From Takakia lepidozioides (lineage: Eukaryota > Streptophyta > Takakiopsida > Takakiales > Takakiaceae), in assembly GCA_030704615.1 (NCBI GenBank), contig CM060732.1, positions 36,191,053 through 36,255,052 of the forward strand: DNA of 64,000 nt. The letters run 5' to 3'. Shown here piece by piece: positions 1 to 11,200 of this stretch; the first letter of the stretch is position 1; each line of letters opens with the position of its first letter. Position numbers and translations under genes: made by a program. The notes beneath the pieces are model-generated. The model had not been told where the DNA came from and did not search any database. It saw only the letters and a list, made by a program, of their open reading frames with translations.

Positions 1-735
1 GAAGCTGTAAAAGATCTGACTCTCTTTTCTTTGTCCAACTATGACAAAATTTCAGGCGCTTTGCTTGGTTTGCTGTTCACAGGGAATTTACCAAAACTCC
101 AAGGAAAACTGATTGCTCGGGATTTTGTTTCAACCGGACTCTCATCTATATCTGAATTCCAGCCAAGGCCCTATTCTTATTCCACTTCCCTCATTTACAA
201 ATTCACAGATCGATCAAGTGATCGTCACTCCTACTCTGACCTGATTCCTTGTTCAAAAGATCTCCCTGTCAACCTATGTACTCATCTCATGCCATTCTAT
301 CTATGCACAGTACTGGACTACGATGTCCAGTCCGCCCCTCCACCACACCGTGCATCAACACATTCTATCACCATAGACCAGTGCAGATCGATCATTTTTC
401 TTCTTCTCACGACCTCTTTTTCTGCTCACCAAAAAGCACAGCACCGGCTACGTCCGGTCCGCCCAGCCACCACGCCATGCTACGCTAGTTTCCTGTCAAT
501 ACATATCTGCTCTAGATGCATGTACACCATCATTCTTTTCTCTTCTCCACTCTTGCCATCTCCAAGCCCACTTTTTTAAATCCCTAATCGTGGATCTGTT
601 CGTGAACGCGAGCCTGCTCTATTCGACCTACAACTGTCAGTTCGGCGGTCTTCTAGCAGTCACTTGCTTCGCCAAACTGGTCGACAGGTCTCGATCTTTG
701 TTCAAGGCACCTAACAGAAGCTCTCCTGACCTGCA
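1..735. other. No supported gene (left edge)
   Basis: I see no convincing gene here. Open frames on the plus strand are low-complexity (Ser/Pro/His-rich) and resemble no protein family. There are short imperfect internal duplications, for example around 318-350 and 450-480, both containing a variant of GTCCRGTCCGCCC. No intron signals or domain motifs stand out. Confidence 0.5.
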
Positions 736-737
736 TC

Positions 738-840
738 AACAATCCAGAATTGACACAACTAGCATGAACAGTCCTAAATTGACAAAAGCAACAACAATCC
801 AGAATTGGCACAAGCATCAACAATCCAGAATTGACAGTAA
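738..840. repeat. Short direct repeat, three copies
   Basis: A unit of the form CAACAATCCAGAATTG occurs three times, at about 738, 791 and 818, with spacers rich in ACA/CAA. The middle copy is followed by GCAC and the outer two by ACA. It codes for nothing recognisable. Confidence 0.6.
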
Positions 841-939
841 ACATCGGAATTCAACAAGAACACTTGCGTTGATGTCAAATTACTGGTTGAAGTTGAATTT
901 CCCATCAGGATAATAAATAAAAAGGTCAGATGGGGGGTG

Positions 940-1215
940 TCGTGAGGGTAGGTTTCCCCATGCTGGCGCATGCAACCACATATAATCATCGATCCTGGAC
1001 TAAGCAAAGCGTCTGGGGTGGCTGGTTCTCTGACCCCACGATTGATTCTTTTTTTTTTGCATTCAATCACATATACTCATTGATCCTGGGCCTAGCAAAC
1101 CTTATGGGATGGCAGAGAACCACTGATTATCTGAGAGACGAACACAGACACACATACTCATCGAATCTTTGGCCTGGAAAAACGTATGGGGTGACTGCTT
1201 CTCTGACCCCGTCTG
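940..1215. repeat. Degenerate tandem repeat, about 85-95 bp unit
   Basis: Three diverged units share the order CACATAYWMTCAT, then ATCCTGG or TTTGGCCTGG, then GGGGTGRCTG or GGGATGGCAG, then TTCTCTGACCCC or a relative. They start near 977, 1068 and 1150. The open frames across the region simply follow the repeat. The role is unknown; it could be decayed transposon sequence. Confidence 0.55.
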
Positions 1216-1364
1216 TGCATCCTCCAGATGTATTGCTGCATTTTACTCCATGAAAGCTGGAAGGCGAAACAACTACATGACTCTTTCATGGTTTCATGAA
1301 CACTGCAGTTTAGGGTCTTCGACGCTAGAAAACTAATCGATTCTTCACTTTCTAAGACGTGAAC

Positions 1365-2651
1365 AATATGTAGAGCAATTTCATTCGGCCCGGTTAATTC
1401 TAGAGTGGTCCAGGAATTAGCGTGGTCCAGGAGTTAAAAGAGGGGGCCAATGTATTAAGGCCACTTGTATTATTTAATGAAATGAAGGGTCCAAAAATTA
1501 AGGAGTGACTTTCTAGCGTGGGCTTTCTAGATAGTTCTAGTTCTAGCTGACTTTCTAGATAGTTCTAGTTCTAGTTGACTTTCTACATAGTTCCAGTTTC
1601 TAGATACTTCTACTAATATGTCGGTCCGGTGAGAAGCAACTGACTAGTTGTTTGTAACTTGTGTCTTCAACATGCTGGCACATGCACTAGTAGTGTGTCT
1701 CACTAGTGGTTTGAGAGCCAGAGCGAGCGTGAGTAGTTGTTTGCTATGTTGGGGGTCGGGCCAGGCATGGCAAGTAGGATCAAAGTGGCTGCAAGAGGGA
1801 AAGACAAGGTGGCAGAGGGTGCAGAGAAGTTCATAGAGGCAAGTGTTACTATCGGTCCCCTTTATTCCACTTGTTCACAGATTTAGTGACACTCACCCTG
1901 CATTTTAGTGACTGGTGGCTTCTTGTATAGCAACCTGCAGTAGGTTGACTCTCGGTTCTCATTTCTGCAACTCTTGCGTTACCCACTTTTCAAACTTTCT
2001 ATACTTTATTAATAAAGTTTGACGCTCGACCATCCAACAATTAAAAGAAATCTCAATATGTAGAGCAGTTTTAACTGAGGCTATACACTAAACAACCACC
2101 AGCCACCAGTCACTAAAATGCATGGTGAGTGTCGCTAACTTTGTGAACAAGTGGAATAAAGGGGACATGATGTGACGTCGATATCTGCTCCACCCACGCC
2201 GATAGTAGCACTTGCCTCTATGAACTTCTCTGCACCCTCCGCCACCTTGTCTTTCCCTATTGCAGCCACTTTGAACCTGCCTGCCATACTTGGCCCGACC
2301 CCCAACATAGCAAACAACTACTCACGCTCGCTCTGGCTCTCAAACCATTAGTGAGACACGCTACTAGTGCCTGTGCCAGCATATTGAAGACACAAGTTAC
2401 AAGCAACTAGTTAGTTGCTTCTCACCGGACCGACCTATTAGTAGAAGTATCTAGAAATTGGCAAGTCAACTAGAACTAGAACTATCTAGAAAGCCCACGC
2501 TAAAAAGTCAATCCTTAATTTTTGGACCCTTCATTTCATTAAATAATACAAGTGGCCTTAATACATTGGCCCCCTCTTTTAACTCCTGGACCACGCTAAT
2601 TCCTGGACCACTCTAGAATTAACCGGGCCGAATGAAACTGCTCTACATATT
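1365..2651. mobile_element. Foldback-type element with long inverted arms
   Basis: The left arm (about 1365-1921) is repeated as its reverse complement in the right arm (about 2099-2651), around a centre of about 180 bp. Both outer ends carry AATATGTAGAGCARTTTCAT followed by the same CGGCCCGGTTAATT block. The arms differ by indels: the right arm has about 45 bp extra near 2168-2210, and the left arm has extra copies of a TTCTAGATAGTTCTAG motif near 1525-1610. A third copy of the terminal motif (CAATATGTAGAGCAGTTTT) lies inside at about 2054. I see no transposase and no clear target duplication. It is probably a non-autonomous DNA transposon of the foldback or long-TIR kind. Confidence 0.8.
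1510..1612. repeat. Short tandem repeat in the left foldback arm
   Basis: Units of about 33 bp built on GACTTTCTAGATAGTTC plus TAGTTCTAG occur about three times. The opposite arm (about 2455-2510) has fewer units, so the copy number changed after the arms formed or the arms slipped independently. Confidence 0.6.
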
Positions 2652-3197
2652 AGCCTCAAAAGTGGCAGAATACGTCACATTTGCCTACTTTTCACGATCT
2701 CTACGTCACACCTGTTTTCAAGATCTCAGTTTGAGTGAATGCGACTGGGAGCAATATCGTCAATTGTGGTTCCCTTTGGAGAAGGTACAACTTCACTCGC
2801 GTCGCCCAGTGTTGCGCTTTCGTTTGGTGGTAAGCACACGACTAGGAGCTCAGCGGTTAGGAGTTTCAAAGCAATGGGAGTTCTCTGGGGTTGGAAGCGT
2901 CTCCGCAGGGTTTAAGGCCTTTGAGTTGTGGAGCTCGCGTTCGGTCGCGGCGGAGGGCGAGTGGCAGCTGTGGGATCTCTTGGTAAGGGCTCTTGCTCTT
3001 CTACCCACATCATGATTTCTTTGCGATGGTCTTAACAGATTGGCTGCCATCGACTGTAGATTACGTCTCATACATCTCTCATACATCTTGTTTCAGACTT
3101 AGTTTTAGGTTAGAATTATATGCTATCATCATAGCATGAATGAAGAGATGGACCGACTCTTATGAGTGAAGTTGAGTTTACATACACAGGAGAGGAG
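2652..3197. other. No supported gene
   Basis: The open frames here (plus strand from 2632 and the opposite strand) are short, have no family signature, and begin inside the foldback element. Nothing else is visible. Confidence 0.45.
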
Positions 3198-4276
3198 ATG
3201 TCGATTGCCACCGCCACTGGGGGGGGGATATCAGTCCCATAACTGGCTTGCCGCATTGGGAGACCATACCAGACGACATACACGGCGCCATCAAGGAAAT
3301 CAAGGCTGCATTGTGGGAGCGAATTCAAGAGAATGGTCGCACGGTCGAGGAGGTGGTGGACAAAATCAAAGAGTTTCTCCTCGCTAAGATTGAAAACATT
3401 AAGGCCACCAAGGCTCGTGGGGAGGAAGTGTGGCCCATCATCGACTTCGCCAACATCGAGAACGGGAGGGTGAGCGAAGAATCCATAGCCCAGCTCTGAC
3501 GGCGCAGCTGCGTCATGATCCGCGGCCACTTCGACCGCGCCTAGGCTGAGAAGTGGGACGCCGATGTTGTCGACTACGTTGACTCCAACCAGTTCTTCCA
3601 AACCCACTCCGGCCCCGCAGACGACTTCTTTGACATCCTGGACATGTCGAAACCGGAGATCTACCCGATCTATTGGTCTAGCACGCAAATGCAAGCTCGT
3701 CAACATCCCCGCATGGACACGGTGCAGAAATTCTTAAACTCCCAGTGGAAGTATGAATCCGAGGGGAAGACATGGTTTGACCCGAACCGCTACAGCCTCT
3801 ACCCGGATCGAATCAGGCGTTGTCCACTAGGAACAAACTCCAACGGCTTGGGTACGCATCTGGACCCGGCGACTTTGGAATATATGTGGATGACTGAAGG
3901 CTATCAGCAATTCTTCTGTCATCTCTTTGCAGACGATTTCGCATCCTACGACCCATGGGACGCGTCCCACCGGACGGAGGCCACGCAATACTCCGGCTCC
4001 ACGATGTGCTCTGCGTTTCGGACGTTCCGGGGATGGACGACGCTTAGTGAGATGCAGAATGAGCAGGGTGTGCTGCATGTCGTCCCCATCCCCAAGGTGA
4101 TGGCGTACTTGATATTGCGGCCGTTGTTGAGCGATGTTGCTGAGGATGATATGTGCGGAGTGAACATCAACCGTGTCTTTTCTGTTACTAAGCAATGGCA
4201 TGAATTCCTAATGGAAGCGGTATCACCTATCCCAAGCATCCAGCCAGGGGACTCAGTCTGGTGGCATTGTGATACG
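3198..4276 (+). pseudogene. DUF1479-family protein, broken copy
   Basis: The frame reads as a DUF1479 (PF07350) protein, a family with an Fe(II)/2-oxoglutarate dioxygenase-like fold known mainly from bacteria and fungi. Recognisable stretches are an N-terminal helical region, PEIYPIYWSSTQ, a run containing GLGTHLDP (His-x-Asp, likely metal ligands), STMCSAFRTFRGWT, VLHVVPIPKVMAYLILRPLL and QPGDSVWWHCD. It is broken. A run of seven G near 3217 shifts the frame between the ATG at 3198 and the body; in-frame stops follow at 3497-3499 (TGA) and 3542-3544 (TAG). The coding match ends abruptly after WWHCD at about 4273, where GC-rich repeat sequence begins, so the distal His region is lost. No introns are seen, which fits an intronless acquired gene, but transfer is inferred. 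Confidence 0.8.
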
Positions 4277-4385
4277 GCGTGCGCCCAGCCCCGTGAGCCT
4301 GGGAGCTGAGCTCTCGCTTGGATGACATGGCGTGAGCCCAGGCTCCCTCTGCATGACGTGACGTTCACACCACGTAAGCGTAAGC
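4277..4385. repeat. GTGAGCC-rich dispersed repeat, diverged copy
   Basis: This stretch contains CCCGTGAGCCTGGGAGC and GACATGGCGTGAGCCCAGGCTCCC and ends in GACGTGACG. The words GTGAGCC, CTGGG and GACGTGGCGTGA recur at 5757-5835 and 47400-47470. It sits exactly where the DUF1479 coding match stops, so it probably marks an insertion or rearrangement junction. Confidence 0.45.
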
Positions 4386-4689
4386 GTCCACCATGTCAGC
4401 AGATCTCATAACACATTTGGCAAAAGATAAGATACCTATACCCGAGGGACCTATAACGTGGGAATACACATTTACAGTATGCCGACTTATGCTGCATATT
4501 CCAAACAAACCGACAATGAAAAGAGACTCATTGACTACAACGTTGTGCAATCTACCAACTTAAGCTGCATATTGCAAACAAACCGACACTAAAAAGAGAC
4601 CCGTCTGGGTTCACTTCCCTTTCCCCTTCCCTTTGCCTCTCCCCTCACCTGCAGGTCCTTTTTTGTCTTTCGAGAGAATGATCGGAGCC
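4386..4689. other. No supported gene
   Basis: AT-rich sequence containing a direct duplication: CATATTSCAAACAAACCGACAMT occurs at about 4494 and 4567, each followed by AAAAGAGAC. No coding signal. Confidence 0.45.
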
Positions 4690-5490
4690 GGTGTACTAGT
4701 CAGGCAAAAAAAAATATTTGCGTGTGTGGGATGGGCAGCTGCGGAGAAAACGTGCACCGCAGATGCCCTGAAAACAGTGTGCGGCACCGCACACTATTTT
4801 GAGGACAACTGTATGGGAAAGGGGGGAAAAAAAAAAAAAAACCGTGTGCGGGATGGGCAGCTGCAAAACCGCAGATGCCTTAAAAGTAGTGTGCAGCATC
4901 GCACACAACTTTCAGGGCATCTGGGAACGAAAATAAATAAAAATGTGTGTGGGATGGGCAGTTGTAGAGAAAAAAAAAACACCACAGATGCCCTGAAAAC
5001 AGTGTGCGGTGCCGCACACTGTTTTTCGGGCATCAGCTTGGGAAAGAAAAACCAAATAAAATAAAATAAAATAAAATAAAACTTGTGTGTGGGATGGGCA
5101 TATGCAGAGAAAACGTGCTCCGCAGTTGCCGCATACTGTTTACCGGGCAGCTGCGAGGGAACGGAAAAAAAAAAAAAAAAAAAAAAAACTCGTGTGGGAT
5201 GGCCATCCGCACAGTAAAACGTGCTCAGCAGAAGCCCTGGAAACAGTGTGCGGTGCCGCATACGGTTTTCCGGGCATCTGCGAGGGAACAAAAAAATAAA
5301 AAAACGAAAAAAATAAAAATAAAAACGTGTGTGGGGTGGGCAGCTGCAGAGAAAACAAGCACCGCAGATGCCCCGAAAGGAGTGTGCGGTGCCGCACACT
5401 ACTTTCAGGGCATCTTCGTGGGAACAAAAAAAACAAAACGTGTGTGGGTGCCACAAACTACTTTTCAGGCATATGCGGGGGAACCTTTCA
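4690..5490. repeat. Palindrome array 1 (about seven units)
   Basis: Seven or so units of about 110-135 bp. Each full unit has a long imperfect palindrome: GCAGATGCCCTGAAAACAG, TGTGCGGTGCCGCACA, then CTGTTTTCAGGGCATCTGC, followed by an A-rich spacer and GTGTGTGGGATGGGCAGCTG. Palindrome centres lie near 4785, 4895, 5010, 5130 (partial), 5255, 5390 and 5460 (partial). The A-rich spacers vary in length (poly-A up to about 27, ATAAA repeats). Each palindrome could form a strong hairpin in RNA or a cruciform in DNA. Open frames through it are repeat artefacts. The core CAGTGTGCG...CGCACACTG is shared with array 2 at 41.2-42.3 kb. Confidence 0.85.
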
Positions 5491-5689
5491 AAAGTGCATT
5501 CGCTTGTGTAAAGTCAAACCGCATACATTGATTTCATCACTACGTTTGGACTGGTAAGAAAGCTTCGTGTAACCAGCACCCTCATTCTCTCTCACTTCAG
5601 CAATTGAACACTAATCAAATCGTTGTTTATGACACGAGGGCCGGGGATGGGATGGATGTAAAAGACGTTATCTGCAATGACTGAAAATG
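5491..5689. other. No supported gene
   Basis: Single-copy-looking sequence between array 1 and the next repeat; no coding signal. Confidence 0.4.
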
Positions 5690-5842
5690 GTAAGTCAATC
5701 CGCGGCTATAGGCGCATCCCGCGGAAATACACCCTGTAAGTTCGGAATTCATAGTTGACGTGGCGTGAACCTATGTTGGGCTCACGGGCTCCTGGGCTCA
5801 CAGGCTCACGCCTCCAGGTTCACGGTGTAGCAACCCCCATAA
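5690..5842. repeat. GTGAGCC dispersed repeat, copy 2
   Basis: Contains CCGCGG-type words, CCGCGGAAATACACCCTGTA, then TGACGTGGCGTGAAC, GGGCTCACGG, CCTGGGCTCACAGGCTCACG and a TAGCAACCCCC end. The same order appears at 47340-47480 (CCGCGGAAATAGGCCCTGTA, TGACGTGGCGTGAGCC, TAGCACCCCCC). It contains inverted GTGAGCC/GGCTCAC words, so it can fold. It is probably a small non-autonomous transposon or a transposon end. Confidence 0.65.
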
Positions 5843-7009
5843 ACATCCATTTCACTATTCAGAAATTGATCGTCATATGAACCTTAGCAGCGCAGGCAGG
5901 CTTAGGGCGATTCCAGAGATGGTTCCTACACAGTTTGTCACATGGGCCTAGGGTTAGTATCCCACGGGGTCAATGGCCGTTAAGGTATGGTAAGCCAACG
6001 TTTGCAGGGTCAGCATCTTTCTCAAACACACACACGTTCACTTCTACGAAGCCAGCCACAGACATCATTCCGTCTTAAGATCGTACCTCCAGTCTAGCTC
6101 ATTTTGATTCAGAGGCGGTTTCTCAATAAGCTACCGCCTCAATGCAAATGGAAATGACTCAAACAAAATACCCTCTACAAGAAAATTCGCAAGCTTGTCA
6201 TCTGCTACAAGGTTTCTCGGCCCTTCCAAGAAACTTGGACCTGCACAACAGATGCATGCAATATAAGCGATAAACAAGTGATGGACGAATAAAGAGATCA
6301 CCAGTAGTGTGACCACGTCCAGAGAATGCCGCAGGTGGCGAGGAACGCTTGTCACTCATACACATCCCGCACACGTTACTGGCACTCAATAATAACACAA
6401 CCTGTGTATTCTTTTTTACTTTTGGGCAGTGATCGCTATGGCCAGGTCATTCGGGAAAAGAGCAAGAGGAAAATGCATGCTGGATTGTTAACAAGAATTT
6501 GTGACAAATGAGGTGCAAAAACGAATTAATGTCAGGATCCGAGTTTCTAAGAGCTTGGTCTTTGTGAACGAAACTGACGTACAAAACGTTTTCAAAAGAT
6601 AAAATGCAGCAGGAGTTAAACACCGAGCAAAGTCAACAAGAGCGCCTCGCACGGAGAAGCTCGAAAGCGCGGACGAACATCGTCTCCCGATCGAGTGTCC
6701 CGTGCAAGCAAGATGCGCGGAGTCCGCAGAGACAGCGAGGGACAGGCCACGGTTTGCGTTGAGCACCGCTTGCAAGGTGAAACGATGGCGGGAAGGCCCA
6801 AAGCTTGCAACGATGGCAGGAAACGTGAAGCTTACGTGACAATGACAGATCGTACTGGAGCTTCAAAGTCCAGGGAAACGTAGAGTGGAGACCCTATTGT
6901 TCCTCGCGATGCGCCTACGTGCCACTGTCAGTGCCAACATGTATTATTTCTATCATGCCCATAAGCGGTCTCATTAGTACAACAACCAAGAACGGGCAGA
7001 ATTCAAGAA
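5843..7009. other. Long stretch without a supported gene
   Basis: Several short open frames on both strands, none with a recognisable domain, consistent codon pattern or splice structure. I see no RNA gene and no array here. Confidence 0.45.
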
Positions 7010-7620
7010 AACAAAACTCGCAGTCTTCATAAGGGCATATTAAACTTCTAATGCTAGAGCACTTTTTCTTGCAACCCCTTGCAAGTCTTGTGATACAAGA
7101 GCTAAATTCTCCTAGCTCTCAACCTCTTTAACATACAAGTGCAAAACTAATCCTTACACTCCGCACTCACAAGTATAAGGTGATCTTCTTGTAGTGATAA
7201 GAGATGAGAAATGAGAGAAGTAGAAGACAATGAAAACTCTCAAAGCATGAAGTAATCACACTAAGAACAAGCCTTAATCCTTCCAAGTGAAATCCACTCT
7301 GTCACATAAACTAAGTCAAGCCAATGACACCCTTGCTAAGGGAATCCACCCTACAAAGCCCTCAACACACTCCCTCTCAATACCTAGAGCTATAGAGCTA
7401 TGGAGGTGAGAGAAGCTCATGGAGGCTCAACTACATGAAGATGAGCCTTCCTCAACCCTCACAAGGGGAAAACCATCCCCATGTCCCAAGTGAGGCTTGA
7501 CACCTCACTTGGCATATAAGACCAAATGAAGTCCCAACACATAAAATATAAATATAAATATCTAAAATGTCCTAATTAACTAGAAGTAGATAATTCTAGT
7601 TAACCATGACTAAAACCATG
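7010..7620. repeat. LTR-like dispersed repeat (longer copy)
   Basis: Positions about 7193-7612 match 37119-37525 closely over their whole length (GATAAGAGATGAGAAATGAG, then AAAGCATGAAG, then CCCATGTCCCAAGTGAGGCT, ending ACCATGACTAAAAYCATGA). The copy here appears to extend further left, to about 7010. It is non-coding and A-rich with polyadenylation-like AT runs near the right end, so an LTR or solo LTR is a reasonable reading, but I cannot define its termini. Confidence 0.6.
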
Positions 7621-7785
7621 ATATGTTTATTATCAAGAAGTTGAACTCCAGACCTACATACCATGAAACTGTTCATCGACGGCATCTCATTCATTACAAA
7701 TATGAACAAAATATTCTGGTGGCAACTGTCTCGATCAAATTGGAAAAGTAATTGAAGAAAAAAAGAAAGAAAAAGCGGCAATGCT

Positions 7786-8050
7786 TCAAAAATGGCTGAA
7801 CCCTTTGCGTAGTCCTACCTTGAGAAGGGCCAATAAAAATAACCAAGGCCATCGTCCCCTCTTCTGTTTAAAAAAAAGAAAAAAAGACCAAGTCAGTAGC
7901 TCAGTTGGTTAGTGCACAGCCTCCATGGCGCGGTGAAAGAGGTTATTTTCTCTTCTCAAGGGGCCTGATTAGTACGGTGAGCTGTCGCTCGGGCCAGGTG
8001 TTTCCCTGTATTTAAAAAAGAAAAGAAAAAGAAAAAGAAAGAATGAATGA
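7786..8050 (+). mobile_element. tRNA-derived SINE-like element
   Basis: At 7893-7920 the sequence GTCAGTAGCTCAGTTGGTTAG matches the A-box/D-arm region of a tRNA (TAGCTCAGTTGGTTAG). The B box is not well kept. The element ends in a tail of A and GAAAA repeats (about 8012-8045), as expected for LINE-mobilised SINEs. Upstream (7797-7835) is a block whose reverse complement, GGACTACGCAAAGGGTTCAGCC, recurs at about 31904-31924. A folded, functional tRNA is not supported because the anticodon and T arms are degenerate. Confidence 0.55.
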
Positions 8051-8275
8051 AGAATGAAGCTACAACTTCAACGCTGGCAACCCTAAGAAAAACAAGAACA
8101 AAGAAAAGGAGAGGTGCTCTGGAAGCCGAGTCTAGAGCACGAAAAGAGGCAGTTTTGATGAATGTGGACAGCGTCAGGAGTGTGTATTACCTTGTGGGTG
8201 CAACCCATGTGGTGATTTCATGGCGTGAGAAGTCTAACTGACAGATTCAGTGTTTCAAGAACATAGAGATCTACA

Positions 8276-11200
8276 ATGAGAAGGTCTTCGATAGGGGAGA
8301 GCATCAGTGGGATCAGCAAGATGGGTACAGGGGAGATGAAGGAAGGCTGTCATGTTGAGGAGCTACCAGACACATGTTTGCAGCGGTTTTCTGTTGGAGC
8401 TTTGCCTTCTATTTATTACATACCAGATTTCGTGACTACTAAAGAGCAGGATCGCCTGCTTCATCAGGTGGGTTAGGGTTACTTGACTTTCGCAAGTCAT
8501 CCCACATTGAGAGAAGGTGGAAGTGTTCTCTATGGCTGCTAACGATCAGGACATGATAGAATATTGTGAATGGTATCGCAAGTGTGGCGCTTCTTGTGTG
8601 AGGGGAGACTGGTCGCAAATACATGATCTAGGCGTTCGAAAGATAGAACCCTGATTCTTTATACGCACCGATGACAAAGGCCCGATTTTGCAGCTGGAAA
8701 CTCAAGGTGGGCAGCCACTAGACCCCCTTTTCAGGTGCATATCTGCAAGACAGATCCAGCAATGAATTGCTGCAATGGAAGTCTCAAGTGCTTCTCAGTA
8801 TTATGCCACCTCCCTTACCTTGGGAAGTCTAGCCTCTGGGAATCATCGACTCCCGTGGGATGCAAGAATTATGCCGTGGGCGATCCCCTTACGTGTCTTT
8901 TTCTTCCACAGCCCTGAAGATTGGAACTCCTAAAGGTGGCAGGGATGACTGTCTCTGAATGTTAGTGCCAGTAGGTTAGTTTGAAATCTTTCTTCGGTTG
9001 GGCAATCACTCTGTGCTTTCTGCCCCCTCATATGTTGTTACTGTAGGGCTGCGTTCCTTTTCTCAAGGCACCCCATGCATGCTCATTTGTTCATTTGCCT
9101 TGTGCTTGCAGGTTAATGCTGCCCCTCTGGCCAAGTGGAAGGTCTTGAAGAACAGACGGCTTCAAAATTGGGGTATGTCCGAAGAAGCTTCCTGGTTCTC
9201 TTGAAGAAATTGATGGAGTTATGATAGTATTCCCAAAAGTGTGTACAAAGGATAATTTGTGAAGACCAAAAGCAACTTTGAAAGTTTGCTATGTCTTCCA
9301 CGGCGGATTGTCCCATGGTGTTTTGAATTGCCCAAGGTATACTAACTGTCAGCTGATGGTGAGTGGTGGTTGGGTGGAGCAGGAGGCGTGGTGCATGAGA
9401 AGGGGCTGCTATCACAGTTGTGTCGGTATCACCTTCCCGTACCTTGTTTCTCGTTTCTCGGAAGTTATTGTGGTTGGACTCTCATATTTCAGCCTGGCAA
9501 GAGCAGCTGCATGAATTGGGTTGAGAGAGAAAGCAAAGCTGAACCATTGTTTATAGGTCATGAATGTAGGATGGTCACAAAGTTGAAGGTGGTTGTTGAA
9601 GTACGGTTCAACCTCTTGATTTTGGGAAGATTCCATTTTGCCTTAGATGGCTGCAGTGCCACCATGGTTGACAGCTATAACGGAGAGGATAGCCCAATGC
9701 ACAAGGCTGTTTCCATCACCGATCAACCATGTACTGGTGAACGAGTATCTACCAGGCCAGGGTATCATGGTGTGTGCTTTCTTATCCAAATCTCTACATC
9801 CTCTCCAAAGTCTCTGCTTTAATCTATTTCCCAATGCTCCCCTTTTTTGGTGCCTTCATCCTTATTGATGAGGCTATTGCGCTCCATTTCATGATTAGCT
9901 TACAGTTCTGTAAACTAGCTCAAGTCATGCATGCACAAAGGGTGCTGTGGTTATCCTTTTTTGTCGAGTTGATTCACCACATCCCAAGTGGATGCTTTGG
10001 ACTCAGTCTCTATCCTGTGTTGGATGGACCTTTATAATGTGGGAGAAGGCATGCCACAATGAACTAGTTGAGCTTCTAGCAGTCAGTTAAATTATACCAG
10101 TGAAAGAAGGTTGGTGAGCATTCTGTGTCATGTGTGTACAGGGTGGATGTTTTTGGTGGAATGTATGCTTGCTTACTTGCCTCTGTTACATGTGTATGTA
10201 GGACTGTCATTTAGTGATCTTGTGCTTGGGCGTGGGTGCAGCCGCATCAAGATGGCCCGCTCTACTATCCAGTGGTGGTGATCTTGTCGCTTGGATCTCC
10301 TGCCTTAATGCACTTCACACCGCATGCTCGTATCCTGGGATCCCATGAGGAGGATGTCCTTGACTTGTCAACAGTGCGAGGTGTGCACGGTTACTGTTCT
10401 TCTCTTGTGTAATAATTTCTCCATTCTGTGTGCTGGTATTGCCAGGGTTGCTCCTTGGCGCACTTTCCCTTTGAGTGTCTGCTGTGGTGTATGGAAGGCG
10501 GAATGAACCCTTGAAAGTGAGCTTCCAATGGCGGTAGGGGCTGCCTCCTACATGTCACAAAACAACCGTTTAGCAGATGTTAGGTGAGTGACTGCAATTC
10601 CGGTTGTAGAACTCATGTTGCACTCCACAATTCTTGTGTGTGTGGGGAGAGAGCCAAAAAGAAAGGGAAAGGGAGAGAGCAGTTGCATTGTCTTGCACGT
10701 CTCTGGGTTGTCCATTCGGACAAGCTTTGCATGAATGACTTCCTGGCAATTCACAGGTGCTGATGAGCAAGGCCAACAACTTACAAGGTGCACGGAAGGG
10801 GAGCATCAAAGGCTAGCCAGATTCTCAGTGGCACTGATGCCTGGGAGTTTGCTCATCTTCAAAGACTCCGCATATGAAGGTGTGTGGTTCCTTGCATAAG
10901 CCAATGTAGCACCAAGAGAAGGTGTACGCCGCCGTGTCTTTTGCTACCCGTTGTGTTGATAGATGGTGTACACGTGTTTTGTCTGCAGACTATCTGCACG
11001 GGATCGATGAAAGCTTTGAACATGTGCTTGATGACACGGTATGCCTCCTATGCCATACTTCTTTTCTTCAACTATGTACAGTTCCAAGTGTGTAGCATGG
11101 GGGTCAGTCCCATCCTTGGGCTTCTTCTTTCATGAATTGAAAGGGACTGTTTGAGGTTGTGTGCATATTTGAATTTTGGAGGATAATGAGGAGATAAACT

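Noticed and set aside
31-579. 182-residue plus-strand ORF at the left edge
   Set aside because: Low-complexity Ser/His/Pro composition, no domain, no splice context; not supportable as a gene.
4690-5490. Long open frames on both strands through array 1
   Set aside because: They follow the repeat unit and the A-rich spacers; translations are repeated shadows with no domain.
7893-7965. Functional tRNA gene
   Set aside because: Only the D-arm/A-box part matches; anticodon and T arms do not fold, and an A-rich SINE tail follows.
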